Shown: positions 47,484-60,654, counted from the stretch's first letter. The stretch is DNA of 64,000 bases from Aphrophora alni (GCA_963513935.1 OY740768.1:39798368-39862367), one strand, 5' to 3'. Numbers and translations are program-made. Notes: generated from the sequence alone by a model not told the origin.

Positions 47484-48239
47484 AACGCAGTTACGACGAA
47501 GTTGTGGCGTGAATTCATTAAATCGCCATTGTATATTTTAATCATTGCCATCCTATAATATTTAACTAGCTTTGCTTATCACCGGTAAATTTTGGCAAAC
47601 TGGGGAGTTTCGGCAGTCATTAGTTCAAAGTTGTTGATTAATTTACAATATTATTTAATTTTTTTAAACACTTATGGGACATTTACAACCATAATATTTG
47701 GCAGACATACGGGGACATAGAACTACCATAAGTGTCTCGAATTTAATGATCCTTCATGGACCGTAAGTAAGACGCTAAATAAAGGTAGTTTAAAATATTC
47801 AAAATTTACAAAAATTTGAAATATACCTCTATCTCAGGTATAGATGGAGATACGAAAAAGTCATGGAAACAAACTTGTACATCTTGTCCAACCAGCACCA
47901 TAGACCTTCACAAAAAGTTTTACTGACTTTATAGTTGTTTACGTCATTTTAATTTTTTTGGAACAGTTTGAAATTATGAAATATCAAAACTGGCTAATAA
48001 ACATACAATAATTACATATTACTCAATCATTACATTTTCTTATATGTTTATGTAAAAGACAAAAAATAAGGTAAAGGACATTAGTGTCAAAATGAAGTTT
48101 CTTAAGTGTAGAATGACAAAGTCAAAGTGTGAAACTAAACAAAAACTTAACTTTTTTTCTTATACTCATATAAAAATCCGTTTACTTCAAAAAAGGTCTT
48201 ACAAAAGATACTTTTCAAATACAATTTGACAATATGCCA
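47484..48239. other. Gene-free DNA
   Basis: No supported feature. 47760-47960 has the look of an old transposon but no legible motif. Confidence 0.45.
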
Positions 48240-49208
48240 GCCTATAAAAAAAAACCTCCGGAAGCGACATTTCGTAGTACCTCAGGTGTAATTTTCCTTG
48301 ACTCTTCCATTGTGCGGTTTATCAGGTCTTCAGTGTTAATTGGTTCGATAAACATTTTATTTTAAGACACCACAGAACAAAAATCTAAAAGCATCATATA
48401 CGGCGACCTTGCCGGTGACTCAATAGTTCTCCTACGACCAATCAATTGGTTAGGAAACACCTGGTCTAAGAGTGAGCGTAATTAGCCCCGTCTTTCTGGA
48501 ACCATACTTAGTTGAAATTTTGTCCAAGAAGAGTGCGCACCACTGGAAGAATTTCGTTGCTTAACAAATTCAGGTGGGCACCACGATTCAAGTTCCCATT
48601 TATCACAAATGTCCCTACAATAATATAGTCAAGTATTCCCACCCAGGCATTCACTTTTGAGGGCTATGTGTATGAAATTCACTCATCCAGTGAGATTTAT
48701 AGTCGCTCCAGTATCGACAATTTTATCTAGTTACCATGTAGGTAGCTTCATCCGAAAACATCACTGAAGATAAATAATTTTGGTTTTCAGCACATTTTCT
48801 CATTATTTCCTCACAAAACTCAGTCCTTCGTTCGAAACCGTCATCTGGAAGCTCTTGCACCAGTGACATTATATAAGGATTGAATTTATAATTGTGTAGA
48901 ATATTTAAAACAGACGTATGATTTATGTCATGATCTGTATCAGCTTTGCTAGCTTAAGTATGACGTTTTTTCCATAATTGTTTGGATTACATCTAATGAT
49001 TTTTCTTCAGTGCATGCAGATTTCCGGTTTTTAATCGTACTGGTTCCCTCAAACCATTTAAGGGTCTTTAACACTGTAGACTAATTTATTGGAGGTCTGT
49101 CAGGCAAAGTATCACTAAATAGGTAAGTTACTTCTTCATAGGTACGCACTCTATCGCCGTATCCAAGCATCATTAGAAACGTATTTCTCTCAAACTCAAT
49201 AAAAGACA
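48240..49208 (-). pseudogene. Decayed mariner-superfamily transposase, nearly full length
   Basis: On the minus strand an ATG at 49208 opens MSFIEFERNTFLMMLGYGDR and the frame continues into a DUF4817-like helix-turn-helix region (SDTLPDRPPIN, then after a stop, STV.KTLKWFEGTSTIKNRK). A linker (SLDVIQTIMEK) is followed by the DDE nuclease part: MFSDEATYMV with the first Asp at about 48750, NCRYWSD, PGWEYLTI-like text, FVINGNLN, and VWFQKDGA-like sequence with the second Asp at about 48491. The last block reads SPYMMLLDF where SPDLTPLDFF is usual, so the third catalytic Asp is Tyr (48399-48401). Several stops and frameshifts interrupt it. It would have cut and joined DNA for cut-and-paste transposition, but it is dead. 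Clear terminal inverted repeats were not found. Confidence 0.75.
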
Positions 49209-50792
49209 TTGTACTAGAAATTCCCTCACAACTTAAAAATACAACTAATTACCCCTTCTGAATGTTTTGTCTGCAACCAATTTATTTTCTTTATAACAGT
49301 CCCACCGCATTCCACTCAATACACTATAAGTTCAACAGACAAATGGCACACGAATTCCTAACATTGTTCTTTGACAATGACTACCTGATATCATGAACGA
49401 ACTTCAACCCTCTCCCCTACTATTCGGAAACAGATAGTTACTGATAACACAGTGTAGGCCTGATGTAATACAAAAAATAATAATATTTGAAGAATTAAAG
49501 AAGTTAAAAATATCATGAACACCCTTTTTTATCAGGGCCTCCTACTTTCTAATGTTAAAACGTTTTATTTGTTATCACTTTCACGCTCATATCACTCAAG
49601 CTCATATGTTGGAGAAATAATCTGTAATGATATTTCCAGTTTTGTTATTTCATAACTTCAAACTTCAATTACTCAAACTATAGTCAACCTTTTGAAGCCG
49701 GATCTGCTGCATTTATCTATAAATAGACCTTTATTTTGATACAAAAATCGACATATGCTTACAATACAGATTGTTGACCGACTCCGGGATGGGATGTCAC
49801 CCGACGTTTAAAATCCGCTAAAATCCGTTCAGGCGTTAATGAATTTGGTTTACCATCCTCCTTACTCTTAAGAAAGTATTAAAGTAATGAAAAAACAATG
49901 ACAATAAAAGATGTGGATTCATAGTTAGCTTATGTCTTTTTAAGAAGTTCTTTTTATTTTAAATTTAATATGTTGCATTATCGTTGTAATCAATATGGAC
50001 ATTTTCATTATAACCATTATTAACCCTAAAATAAAATAAGATATAAATCCAGCTTTGAAATATAACTCATTCTGAATTATGACTTTGTGGGACTCAAACT
50101 CAGTCTTGAAGTTGTAAAAATAAACTTATTAACTTGGTTGGATTCGGTTAAATCGTAAGACGTATAAAGAAAATCTTACCCCCAGGCGTCTAATTCTTCC
50201 TTATAACAAAGTTCATGTTTTATGTTTGACGTGATTACATCATAAAAGTGAGAGTTTAAATTTGCATCTTTGTGTTCTTGTCGTACATTTGTTTTATCTA
50301 GTCGAGCCTATTTATCTACATAAAGATTTATACAAAATTTTAATGTACTAGATTACACTTACATTCTGAAAGCACCGAATTTATGTAATAACAATAATAA
50401 CTACAATTATTTATTTATCTATTACATAGTAATAAATACAATATATGCGGGATTGTTTGGGGAAATATGTAAAATGTACACATGTTTTCATCATACCTTA
50501 TACATATCACAGTAACATCTTCTCTTTTAAAAAATTTAAAAGTGATATAACTAATTTTACTGTCTAAAATATAAAACAAACAAGTTGATGTTACCATCAT
50601 GGAGCTTACCTAACCCATCATAGAATGTAATACAAGCATTTAATGTAAATAAATTGCCCAATAGTTGTTTTCTTGAGCCATGTAAGACATGTTAAATTGT
50701 AATAGTTGGCCTTATCGAGTAGTATATGTTTGATTAAAACAGTTGCTACAAAAGTTTTCTGAAACACATAATAGTTTATATCATTATTATCT
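49209..50792. other. Gene-free AT-rich DNA
   Basis: No supported feature. 49209-49460 may be the non-coding 5' part of the neighbouring transposon. Confidence 0.45.
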
Positions 50793-50959
50793 TGACGTCA
50801 CTTCACTTAACGGGCCTCGCAGATGTGTTTACATTAAAAAGTCTCCGGTTGCTTAGCTTTAAGTGAGTGTCGCAACCCCGATGGACTTCAAAGCTGTAAT
50901 GAAGTGGAGGAGCCTCAGCTCGTATCGGTTGCTCGGCCCTGCGATACGAATATCACTTC
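50793..50959. other. GC-richer segment with a CRE palindrome and two nested hairpins
   Basis: TGACGTCA (a perfect CRE octamer) lies at 50793-50800. Hairpin 1: AAGTC (50839-50843) with GACTT (50884-50888), enclosing GGTTGC (50847-50852) with GCAACC (50872-50877). Hairpin 2: GAAGTG (50901-50906) with CACTTC (50954-50959), enclosing CGTATCG (50921-50927) with CGATACG (50942-50948). A structured RNA or the end of a DNA element would both explain this. There is no coding frame. Confidence 0.4.
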
Positions 50960-51486
50960 GCTATTAGTCACCCTAAAGAGGTGGGGTTAATACCATAAAA
51001 TGCAGAATTGTAATCTGAAGATTTGTATCTAATATAGTGTGTTATATGTTGAATATTACACGAGATATCCAGAGAAAAAACTGTTTAAAATCACTGACTT
51101 TTTAATATTTCCAATTTATTTTTCTAAATTTCTATAGGAGCACGCTAGAGTTCTTATACAGTACCAACTTTTATGTTCTTATCGTTATTTATTTAGCTGA
51201 GCTATCATGTTTACGTGTAGATAACAACGACGACGTCAGATGGTATGTCGAAAATCATGTTTTTGGTTTGCTGGGCCCATGGTCGTGAAGAATAGTCAAA
51301 AAGGAAAGGCGAAGTTTTGTGATTGCCAAACTTACTCAATACTTCTTTGATTGTTTAGGTGAAATACTCCTTAAAAATATGTAAAGTTATATAGTGGTAT
51401 TTGCAAATCTACTTGAATAAATCATACTAAAACACCTGAAAAATAATTATATCGAAACAAAATTGTGGCAATATATTTTATGGCTT
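50960..51486. other. Gene-free DNA
   Basis: No supported feature between the structured segment and the probable LTR. Confidence 0.45.
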
Positions 51487-51990
51487 TGTGACCGTCTCCA
51501 CTTCTTTTGACCAGCTGGAAGCTCCGGCTGGCTGGAGACAGCGTACACTTTAGCCGAATCTTGTCAGGATGGGTCAAGGAATCGGGTTAGGACGCTAATG
51601 AACGTGGCAACTCAAGTGAAATTAAATGTTATATTTTATTTGAGCGCCGAATTAGATTACAGAAATATTTATAATTTATTAAAAAGACATAACGGCAAAA
51701 TAAAGCCTTAAAAGTGGCCGAAAAACATACCGTTTAATTTAGCTAGCACGTGGCCGAAAATGGACTGACCTCGTCCCGTAGCGGTCTTCCTTCTCGCGGC
51801 TCTCGGAACAGACTCCCGCTCGGCTTGCTGGTTCAAGCCCTCCACTCCTCGTCTCTCCCCCCTTCTACGTGATATTGCACTGCTCAACAAAATCGCAAGT
51901 GCCAATTCATATTTTATATTTAGAATTCCTTTAAATCTTAATTTATACTTATTATAGTTTTGGTTTAGTGGGCTCCTTGGCTGGGCCACA
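51487..51990. mobile_element. Probable solo LTR, about 504 bp
   Basis: The interval begins TGTGACC and ends GGCCACA, that is TG...CA with 7-bp imperfect inverted ends. The flanks are GCTT before and TCTT after, three of four matching a 4-bp target duplication. The composition (GC-rich core at 51715-51870, C/T-rich on plus) contrasts with the surroundings. On the minus strand, which I favour as transcript sense, an AATAAA at 51680-51675 is followed by U5-like sequence and GGCGCTC. AATAAA also occurs on plus at 51699-51704, so orientation is uncertain. No internal retroelement genes flank it, hence solo. The 93-codon minus frame inside (51708-51989) is not taken as a gene. Confidence 0.5.
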
Positions 51991-53706
51991 TCTTACCAAA
52001 AACTATGATTTAATATCGAGTTTAGATAATCGATGATTACCTTTTCATACTTTGTATATAAATTTTTAGAATTTGAAACTACCGTTTAAAGTTATTACAT
52101 TGCACAAAAACAGACTAGAGATAATAGATATAAATTTAGGCTGTTAGTATTCCTTGCTCATTTACCAAACCGAGCCGTTATGTCTATAAGAGCACTTATT
52201 ACAGAGCTTTAACAAATTGTTTTACCGGATTCAGAGTATAATCATCCTTAGAACTTGTGAAGATAAATAACATGCAGAATGTGTTATACAGTTAGATTCA
52301 TACTCCCGTGGTTGTAGGTAAGAATTAATTATAAACAATTGAATAAAGAACAGTGCTTTAGTAATTAAAATGTATGCTTTGAGAAAGGAATGTATACGTT
52401 GTGAAAAACCAATTAAATGGAGTTACGTGGAGGAAACTTTTTTTAAACCAGTAATTAGGTTTTCCATACAAGAACTAATAACTACTAAGGCTGTTCTTAT
52501 ATAAATGAAATAAAGTGGTACCTACACAAGTAAATAAACAAAAAGTTTGTTTAACTATACAAACGTTTGTTTTTTACTCAACTTTTTAATAGTTCACATT
52601 TTAGAGGTTAATATAATAAATTAACTCTTATTAAGGTTTAGAATTGAAGAAGTAGTGAGTTCTTAGGTCCGTTAATAAAGTCAAGTGCATGTAATTTTTT
52701 TATTTGTATTAATTAAGAAATTTTACTTTTCCGCTTGTACGTAGTATGCATGCAATGTCGAGTTTTCTGTGCATTTATTTATTGAGGGGTACCCAGAATT
52801 TAAAAAAAAAAATGTATTTCTGATTGATGTCTGTTTTCCTGTTGTCTGTCATCTGTGAAGTGCTTCCAAACGGGTGAAATATTTTTTAATCCAATTTGGT
52901 ATATGTGCATATTCTGACCACATACGGAACATCTTTTACATTTTTTTGGTAATTCAAAATTCAGAGCTAGTTGTCAAAAGAAGTAAGCACTAAATTTTTA
53001 TTTGTATTCAATTTTGCTTAAGTGTAGACTTTAACCACCCAAACGGTTATATTTAACGGTATCTGGCAAAAAAAAATAGGCTCCTGAGTTATCTTTACTT
53101 ACATTTTTATTTTTGGGCGGACGTTCGGCATCATACGTACCTGATATCCCGATGTCCATGTAAGCCGCCACTGTGAACCCGATGATTAATAATTTTTAAA
53201 ATGTTTTCAAAGTTGAAGACTCCGCTTTTTGGATATCCCATACCTGTATTGGGTACTAGCTGAATGTATTCCAAAAACATTCGTCTTCATTGTGCAGGGA
53301 ACATTTTAGCTAGTCAACCAGATTGAAGTGATAAATGTATTGTTGTTGACGATTTCCCCGGTTCAAGCTCTTGCGGCCAAATTGGACTGGGCTCTTGAGA
53401 TGTCCGATATATTTTACCATCAGTTGGCGCCAGTTGAATTCACATAATCTCCATAGTTCATTCTACACGAGTTTGATATGATCGTTGGTGAGATTTTACT
53501 ACGTTGAATTTTTCAGGAACGCGGCAACTGCACTGGGTTCATTCACATGTGCTGGAATTTTGCCAAAATTGCCAATCAATTGGAATACTAAATTCTTACA
53601 AATTTTATTCAGTAATATTGTTAGATTAATAATGTTTAAGATCAGGTGTGTATACGCTCAGAATGCATTAGTATAAGCATATCAGATTTAAAGTTAGTCG
53701 CAATGA

Positions 53707-53709
<3 letters not shown>
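51991..53709. other. Gene-free DNA with transposon-like text
   Basis: 52760-53180 has longer, mixed-composition text (GTCTGTTTTCCTGTTGTCTG and similar) typical of an old dispersed repeat. I see no second copy in this window and no motif. The 63-codon frame at 53485-53676 has no signature. Confidence 0.4.

Positions 53710-53776
<67 letters not shown>
53710..53776. repeat. (TA)n microsatellite
   Basis: A TA dinucleotide tract of about 67 bp. The 103-codon minus frame over it (53642-53953) includes the translated repeat and is not supported as a gene. Confidence 0.95.
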
Positions 53777-53778
<2 letters not shown>

Positions 53779-56439
53779 ATAGTTGAGTGGCAAGCAGGCT
53801 GTGAGCTTGGCTGTGAAATGAAAAGTGGCATTCATTTCCTGGACTCAACATCCAAACTATAGCGTGAATTAACCGCAGGGTGAAATGAATCTCCAGTGGA
53901 GTAGTAGTCCTGCTCAAGCATATATTTGTCAAAGTTGTTGTATCTGTTCTCAATCACTAGTGGAGCTTCTGATTTACCACTACGGCCTTTGTTAATGAAG
54001 TTCGTTGGTCTAGCTCCGCAAAAATTCCGTACTATCGGTGAATTGGTTCTTTATAAGAGTTTGAATCGGTTCCGGGAAATAGTTATCTTACAAATAAACA
54101 GAATCTGCCATTGAGCAGTTGTAAAATTCATTATGTCGTAAAATCCCCTTAGGATTGGATTTTGTTCAAATTTTAACTAACGTCGAGGTTTTAATCTCCT
54201 CCCACCACCCCGTTTGTAAATACTCAAGTAATAAAAATATTAAATTCAGATGTGTTGTAATTGACATGAAACAAATATGAATCATGACTTTAATCATCTA
54301 CAGTTTGACCAACGCTAAGGACTCGTTTACGCAAAAGCAAAATAAGCTTAAACCAAATTTAAACATATAAATATATTTATTTTTATTTGGTGTACAAGGT
54401 TCATTTTCAAGTTTTGATTATCTCGAACTGACATTTTTGGTAACGTATAGTTTTGGCTGAAAATTTTTAATTCGTTTGGGAATAGGGTAGTGAAAAATTC
54501 TTTCCAATATTTATTAAACCTTAATTATATATTTTGTTCAATCTAATTTGTGTTTGTTACTTTCATTTTTAAGACTATCGTTTATAAAGTGTTGTTGTTG
54601 TGTGTGTTTTGTGATTCTAAACATGTATTAAATTTGATTGCATACTATATAAACTAAATATTACAATATTAATTGTCCATCAAGTATAATTTTAATTTAA
54701 TATAAAGTAACCCTTATAATATAAGTAACTTTAACCTCAAATCCTTAAACATTTAAGTTTACTTTAAAACAAATTATTTTAACTCTAATAATTTTAAACA
54801 CTATTGTTTTTTAAATGAGTTGTTTAAAATAAAACTACATATTGCATTGTGAGATCTGAAACTTTTTTAATTTACACTTTTAGAATTCGACTTAAGGGTT
54901 TAAAGTAATATTGAAAACTGTACATTTAAATAGCAGTGTAAACTACTCTAGGACTTGGAAAATCTATTTATTAAAAAAATATTTGGTTATCCTTTTTATT
55001 TGATATTCTTCCATCTACAATGAGACATATAATTACAGTTTTACCCAACCTTTCTCTGTTCTTGAAAACTAAATAAACTCAATTAAATGTAATGTTTATT
55101 TTATTTTTTATTTGTTCTACAGTTCACAGCTAGTTAGCAACATACTTCATAAATTCTATTTTCATCCAACGACTGCTAGAGTCTAGTTTCTGCAAAATTC
55201 GGTCTCTCCAAATACTGTACGTTCAAACTTTACGTTCAGTTTAATACCACAGAGTTTGTTTAATAACCACGAATTTCTTAACAGTTTAATTTGTATTTCC
55301 TTATTATTTTATTAATACAACGTTTTAACAATCATAAAATAATTGTATACATTAGTTTTTAGCTTAAAAATAGAACTTTAATTTACGGTTTTCCTCTAAA
55401 TTGCTAATTTTGTGACTTTGCACTAAACGAATACAATTTAAAAAAGTATTTACAATTTTTATATTTTTTCTGTTCGAAACGTAATATCATCAGATTTTTC
55501 AATTATTTCTAACCATTTGAGAACTAAATAAAAATCTATAAAATACCAATAAAAATGTCCTGAAAGTCTAATTTCAATGGGAGAAAGTAATGTTTATAAC
55601 TCAAACCCAAACCTCGTGTTCATAATATTTGTAAATAAATTAACTTTGAACCCTTTCTTTTATTTATTAGGAAGATTTTTTGACAATCTAGCTAATTAGC
55701 AGACATAGTAAAATGCAGTCTAACTTAAAAACTAATATTTCATCCGTATTGACTTGAAAAATGTCACGTATGAACATGGAAAATGTTAATGAAATTTTAT
55801 ACTTTTAAAGATGTTTAGAAATCTTGGAAGTTTCATATTACTTTAATTGTTTATACGGTCATTTGTATTTACACAAACGTATATCACAAAGGATACTATG
55901 TTACCAATTATATAAATTTGTCAAAACGTACACATATGGAAGTGTTATTGTTTAACAGTTGGTAAACTTACATAAAACACAATAATCTCAGTTCATTATT
56001 TGAAGAGTATATGAAAGTTCAACAAAAGATCTAATTATGAAAAGTATTAAACAAGTATTACTATATGTTTCTCGTCAAAGCTGGGGTGGGAGGGAGTTAA
56101 AATATTTATTTAAAGAAAAGTGGGTTAAGTGACACCCCATTTTAAAAATCTATTTTAAAGAAGGTGATTGGCAGCTGACTATGCTTATTGAAAGCTTTCT
56201 TGGAGCTTTTACAAGGAAATACCTTTAATTGTTATCGTTCAACCAATTTACTGCCTTATCAATAACAATACACTTGGGACTATTATCTCTTTGGTTTTTC
56301 CGAGTATATGAGGAAAAAGTCCAACTGGACTGGAAACTAATGTCACTTGAAATCTTTTGTTGGTGTCTTTGTAACTTGTACTTCAGTTGCGCTTTATTTT
56401 CACATTATTAACGATCTTTTAAAAAAAAACATCGTTAAA
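53777..56439. other. Gene-free AT-rich DNA
   Basis: 53777-53960 is GC-richer but unidentified. 56118-56140 (GTGGGTTAAGTGACACCCC) might be the left end of the transposon whose relic follows, but no matching right end was found. Confidence 0.45.
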
Positions 56440-57350
56440 ATGAAATTTAAAATTCAAGAAAGAGTGGTGTTAATTGTATTATGCGAGGAGAGAGGAAGAT
56501 CAGCACAAGCAACTGCCGATCGCCATAACGAATTACATCCTGAAAACAGCAACCTGTCATCAGAGTGTAGGCTATTTAAATTGGTAAGCAAGTTTCTTTG
56601 AACTGGAAGTGTTGACTGGAAAAAGTCTGGTCATCCTTAAGTTGATTATTTACCGAAATTGGAATTTTTGCTGAAATCGTCGGAAGTCCTATGCAGTCAG
56701 GTAGAGAAATTTCTTGAATAAACCATCTACGCCCTATTTATTGTTTTCAAAACTCTAAAAATTTACAAGTTTCGTTTATACAAAGTTATCCTTGTACAAG
56801 AGTTAAGCGACTATGATTTTGACTAACGAATTCAATTTTGTTTTATTCATATCAGAAAGAATAAACAATAGAACCATTTCTGCAAACTACATTATGATTC
56901 TGCAAACTCAGATGAAGCTAGTTTTATGTTAAATGGTACTGTGAACAGGCACAACATTCGTTATTGGGCTCAGGAAAATCCGCATCGGTTTTGAGAAGAA
57001 CACACGCAATATCCTTTAAAACTGTATCACTACTATAGAAAATTTGATTGGAAATCAGGTGGCCAATTTCTTAAATCAGCGAATCCCCGACCGTTGGATA
57101 CATCGAAGGGGTTCGATCGAGTGGCCAGCCAAGTCACTTGATTTGAATCCATTGGATTTTTTTCTTTGGGGACACTTAAAGTTAGTTATTTATACCACTA
57201 AACCAATTTCCCTACAGTAGTTACGAAAAAGAATTCAAAATGAGTATAGAAGAATCTGTCCCGCAATTCTGACGAAATTAAGTAATGAATTTCAAGCTAA
57301 ACATTATCATTGGATTGGAATCAAATGGATGCCATTTCGAGCAAATGCTA
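56440..57350 (+). pseudogene. Decayed mariner-superfamily transposase with the centre deleted
   Basis: An ATG at 56440 opens a DUF4817-like N-terminus: ERVVLIVLCEERGRSAQATA, then NELHPENSNLS and, after a frameshift, LVSKF with TGSVDWKKSGHP. Next come LVQELSDYDFD-like text, [20 protein letters not shown] with the first catalytic Asp at 56911-56913, and NPHRF ending in a stop. After a frameshift WPAKSLDLNPLDFFLWGHLK follows, with the third-block Asp at 57140-57142. The two catalytic blocks are only about 76 codons apart and the middle block (usually WFQQDGA) is missing, so an internal deletion has removed the second Asp. Multiple stops confirm it is dead. It is from the same broad family as 48240-49208 but clearly a different lineage in the N-terminus. 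Confidence 0.75.
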
Positions 57351-58924
57351 TAAACTTAAGGTATTTTATTTTGCATTTAATTACTTCTGATCGGTTTAGT
57401 TATTACTACATATTTCTAAGTGTATATACTAACTATTCTAATTTTGAGTCTAAGACTTGTTATTGAAAACTAATATAAAAATTTAATAACAATATAAAAT
57501 TAATTTCTATAATATTATTATATATTCGTGTTCTAATATAAAATATATTACACTAAGAAAAATGTTTGTCCTTACCAAAGCCTTTGCATCACATAGCTAT
57601 TAGTACCTTACCTTACATTACCTAATTCACATAAAGAAAAGTCGGCTGGGCTTGAATTTTGTTATTATGAAGAAGCTTTTTATGGCGATGATATTTTCCT
57701 CCGTACTTTTCACATGATGAGTTATTTGACCCGATTTTCTTAAAATCATACCCCTCCCCTCCAAAAAACAAAAATCAAATTATCATGGTTTATTTAATAA
57801 ATTTGTTGTGATTTTCAATTAAAATTAACACCAAAATATGGGATTTTGTTAAAATTACTTAGAACACTCTCTTTTGTACAACCACATTTGTTTCTAATTT
57901 ATTTTATTCTTTTTTTTGTTTTTTTGCCGTCATTATTTGTCTTAATTCAATAGCGTTATTTTCAAAGCCAAAGTAATTTATTTAAATTAAAATGATATCC
58001 ATTTGTAACAAGAAATGATATTTTTTTAGACATGATTTTACATACACTATCATTGCTTCAGATCTTAAAAGCATGCACAATTTCAATAGATTTTATTTTT
58101 GAAGTGTGGCTTTGGCTAATTTATTTATCATATTCAATAATTTTTGTTATAACAAATGTTTGTGCAACATATTGCATTTATATATATATACCGTTGTTAA
58201 AAAATTGAAAAATCTCAATTTTCCCAAAATCTCAGTTTTTATAACTTTTTGTTAAAATTTTGCCTCTGAGTACGTTATAACTTGGCCATCTTCTTAAGTA
58301 TACAGGATTGGTAGTTCTTGCTTATAAAAGGATTAACAATAAATCAATAAAATGACTTAAAAGTTTAAATAAATCGAAAATTGAAAAATTATTTGAATAA
58401 AATTTTAATTTTATCTGAATATCTATAACCCTAAAAATGTGTTAAATCTCAAATAAATATAATTACCGTAAGAACTCGTCCTGAAATGAATACCCTCACC
58501 ACCAGCTTCTTTGTTCGTTTTTTTTTTTCCAGTCGTTTATAAATTTCTAAACAAGTAAAACAATAGCAAAAAGAAAAACTTTTGAATTATTATTATTAAT
58601 AACACATTATAATCCATATACTAAATACTTTTATGAAGTACATCAATGTTATATTTACATCGCGATTACATTTTGTGAGTAATCATAAATATATTTAATT
58701 ACTACTGTAGTGATTAGATTGTTGAAGTACTGCAGTAAGTTTATATTCATTTTTATTTTGTTAATACGATTTATATTTAAAACGCCTGGCCACCTCCAAC
58801 TAATTAAATCATAAACTAGCCTTCAAATAATTACAAATCGAATCAGTTCAAAACAATTAAGTTCAGTCCAAGTGATTCAGTTTATTTTTAAATAAATAAA
58901 AAAAGATATTTCTTTCCGAAGCCA
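57351..58924. other. Gene-free AT-rich DNA
   Basis: No supported feature. A short TA run lies near 58178-58190. Confidence 0.5.
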
Positions 58925-59128
58925 AAGTGATTTTTCTATGCAGAATTCAAATATGACATCTGGTAATTATATTATGCAAATATTTAAACTACATTGCTTT
59001 CCATAGGGGAGAAATCAAGGAATATAGCTTGTCAGCTGCAGGCAAGCAAACGTGAGCGGAATGAGTTCTCCCTTTTAGGTCAATTGTGATTTCAACTCAC
59101 AGAATACAAGTAAGGATAAATTAAATAA
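58925..59128 (+). repeat. Dispersed repeat R3, copy 2
   Basis: See 47277-47483. The conserved core here is at about 59030-59085 (GTCAGCTGCAGGCAAGCAAA, then CGTGAGCGGAATGAGTTCTC). Confidence 0.75.
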
Positions 59129-60654
59129 GGCCGCCAAGAGTTAAAGAAATGAGAGGCTGACGTTGAAGGGGAACATTTAGCATCAATATAAGGACAAGGT
59201 TAGAAAAATATATTTATAAATTCCATCTAAACCATTAATTGGTTCCAATTATTTTCTTATGCTACGGTGATCCTAATTTCTACAAAAATTCAATTTCTAC
59301 AGGAGCAGTGTACTCTTGAAATAGAAGCGCTCAAAGTAGTTTCATATTTTATAATTTAACGTCTAGCATTTATTTAAACCCTCTTTTGTTACTTAATCTA
59401 ATGATAATCAAGTCCCTCATTTTTCGATATTTCCGCTTTACCGTTATTTCCAAAGGGACTTTTAAAATAAAAACCCAAAATGGACACAAGTAATTGTGAT
59501 AACATAGATAAAAAGGTAACACAAATAATGGCCTTAGTAATGTTAATTGTAGTAACGTAAATACAAAATAAATATTTTGTAATAAACAAATACAAAATAG
59601 GTTTAAAGATCTAAAACATCAATCAAAGGTTGTCCCTGCTCTGAAGGAAAATTTATATTACCAAACATCTTTACAAACACTAAAATTGGAAAAATCTGGA
59701 ACTACTACATCGTTTTTTAAAAATGGTTACAGTTCCGATGGTTTAAGTGGTATACCAACTCTGTACTTACAAATTATAATTTGACACTAAAAATTGTAAT
59801 GAAATGTTGATAAAATCTATATTTCTGGTTTATCAGTGCAAAATTGGTTCGGAACTTGGAAACTACTGCCCCGATTTTAAACATATTTTCAGTTCCAATT
59901 AGTATTTCAAACCATATAGGAACTTTGTCTCCTTCAAAATTTATGTTGTTGTGTTAACTTTTAGTAGAATTTTAAAGCTACGTCGTAAATTCAGGTTTTT
60001 GTGTTACAAGTAAAGAGATACATTGGGAACATTATAAATTGGGATCTACTCTATTAATTTCAAAAACGACTAAAACCTGACCAGATTATGTCGTTCTAAT
60101 ATAGGAGAGAAACCTACTTGTAAATAAGATCAACCGTTCTTGAGTTATAAACTTACCAACAGATTACCAGAGAGACGTTTCATTGTACATAAATAAAGAT
60201 AAATACCCTCCCACGTGATGTCGGTATACAAAAAACAGGTAAATGATTGAAATGCTTAGTTTGAGATGTATATCATTTCTAAAATTTATAATAAGAACAA
60301 TGCATAAAGCTATATCAATCATGAAAACATTACCCCCTCCTCTTGATATAAATTTTACAAACTATATTTTTTCGTATACAATGTGGTCAGTTATTGTTCC
60401 AGTATAAAAAAATATAGCCATTGCATGAAAATGTTCATTACGTGCTACCACTCTCTTCAGAATTTGTTCCCATATTGCAAGCAATCGTCGGTTTCGCATT
60501 ATAAACGGGTTATTTTTATTACCACAGTCAAAATTTCTGTACATAAATGTTGCGACTACATAAAATCACTAAATACCAATTCCAAACAACACTCCTAAAC
60601 AAACATAAATGTAAAATTAACTCTTAACAATGTGTAACCATTACCAATTTCATT
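59129..60654. other. Gene-free DNA, possibly an old transposon
   Basis: 59600-60190 is long, less AT-biased text without stop-free frames. It resembles decayed transposon sequence but shows no motif. The overlapping short frames at 60362-60598 are mutually antisense and unsupported. Confidence 0.4.

Noticed and set aside
51708..51989. 93-codon minus-strand frame rich in Arg and Glu
   Set aside because: It lies wholly inside the probable solo LTR and reflects the LTR's GC-rich core.
53642..53953. 103-codon minus-strand frame
   Set aside because: A large part is the translated (TA)n tract 53710-53776; the remainder has no signature.
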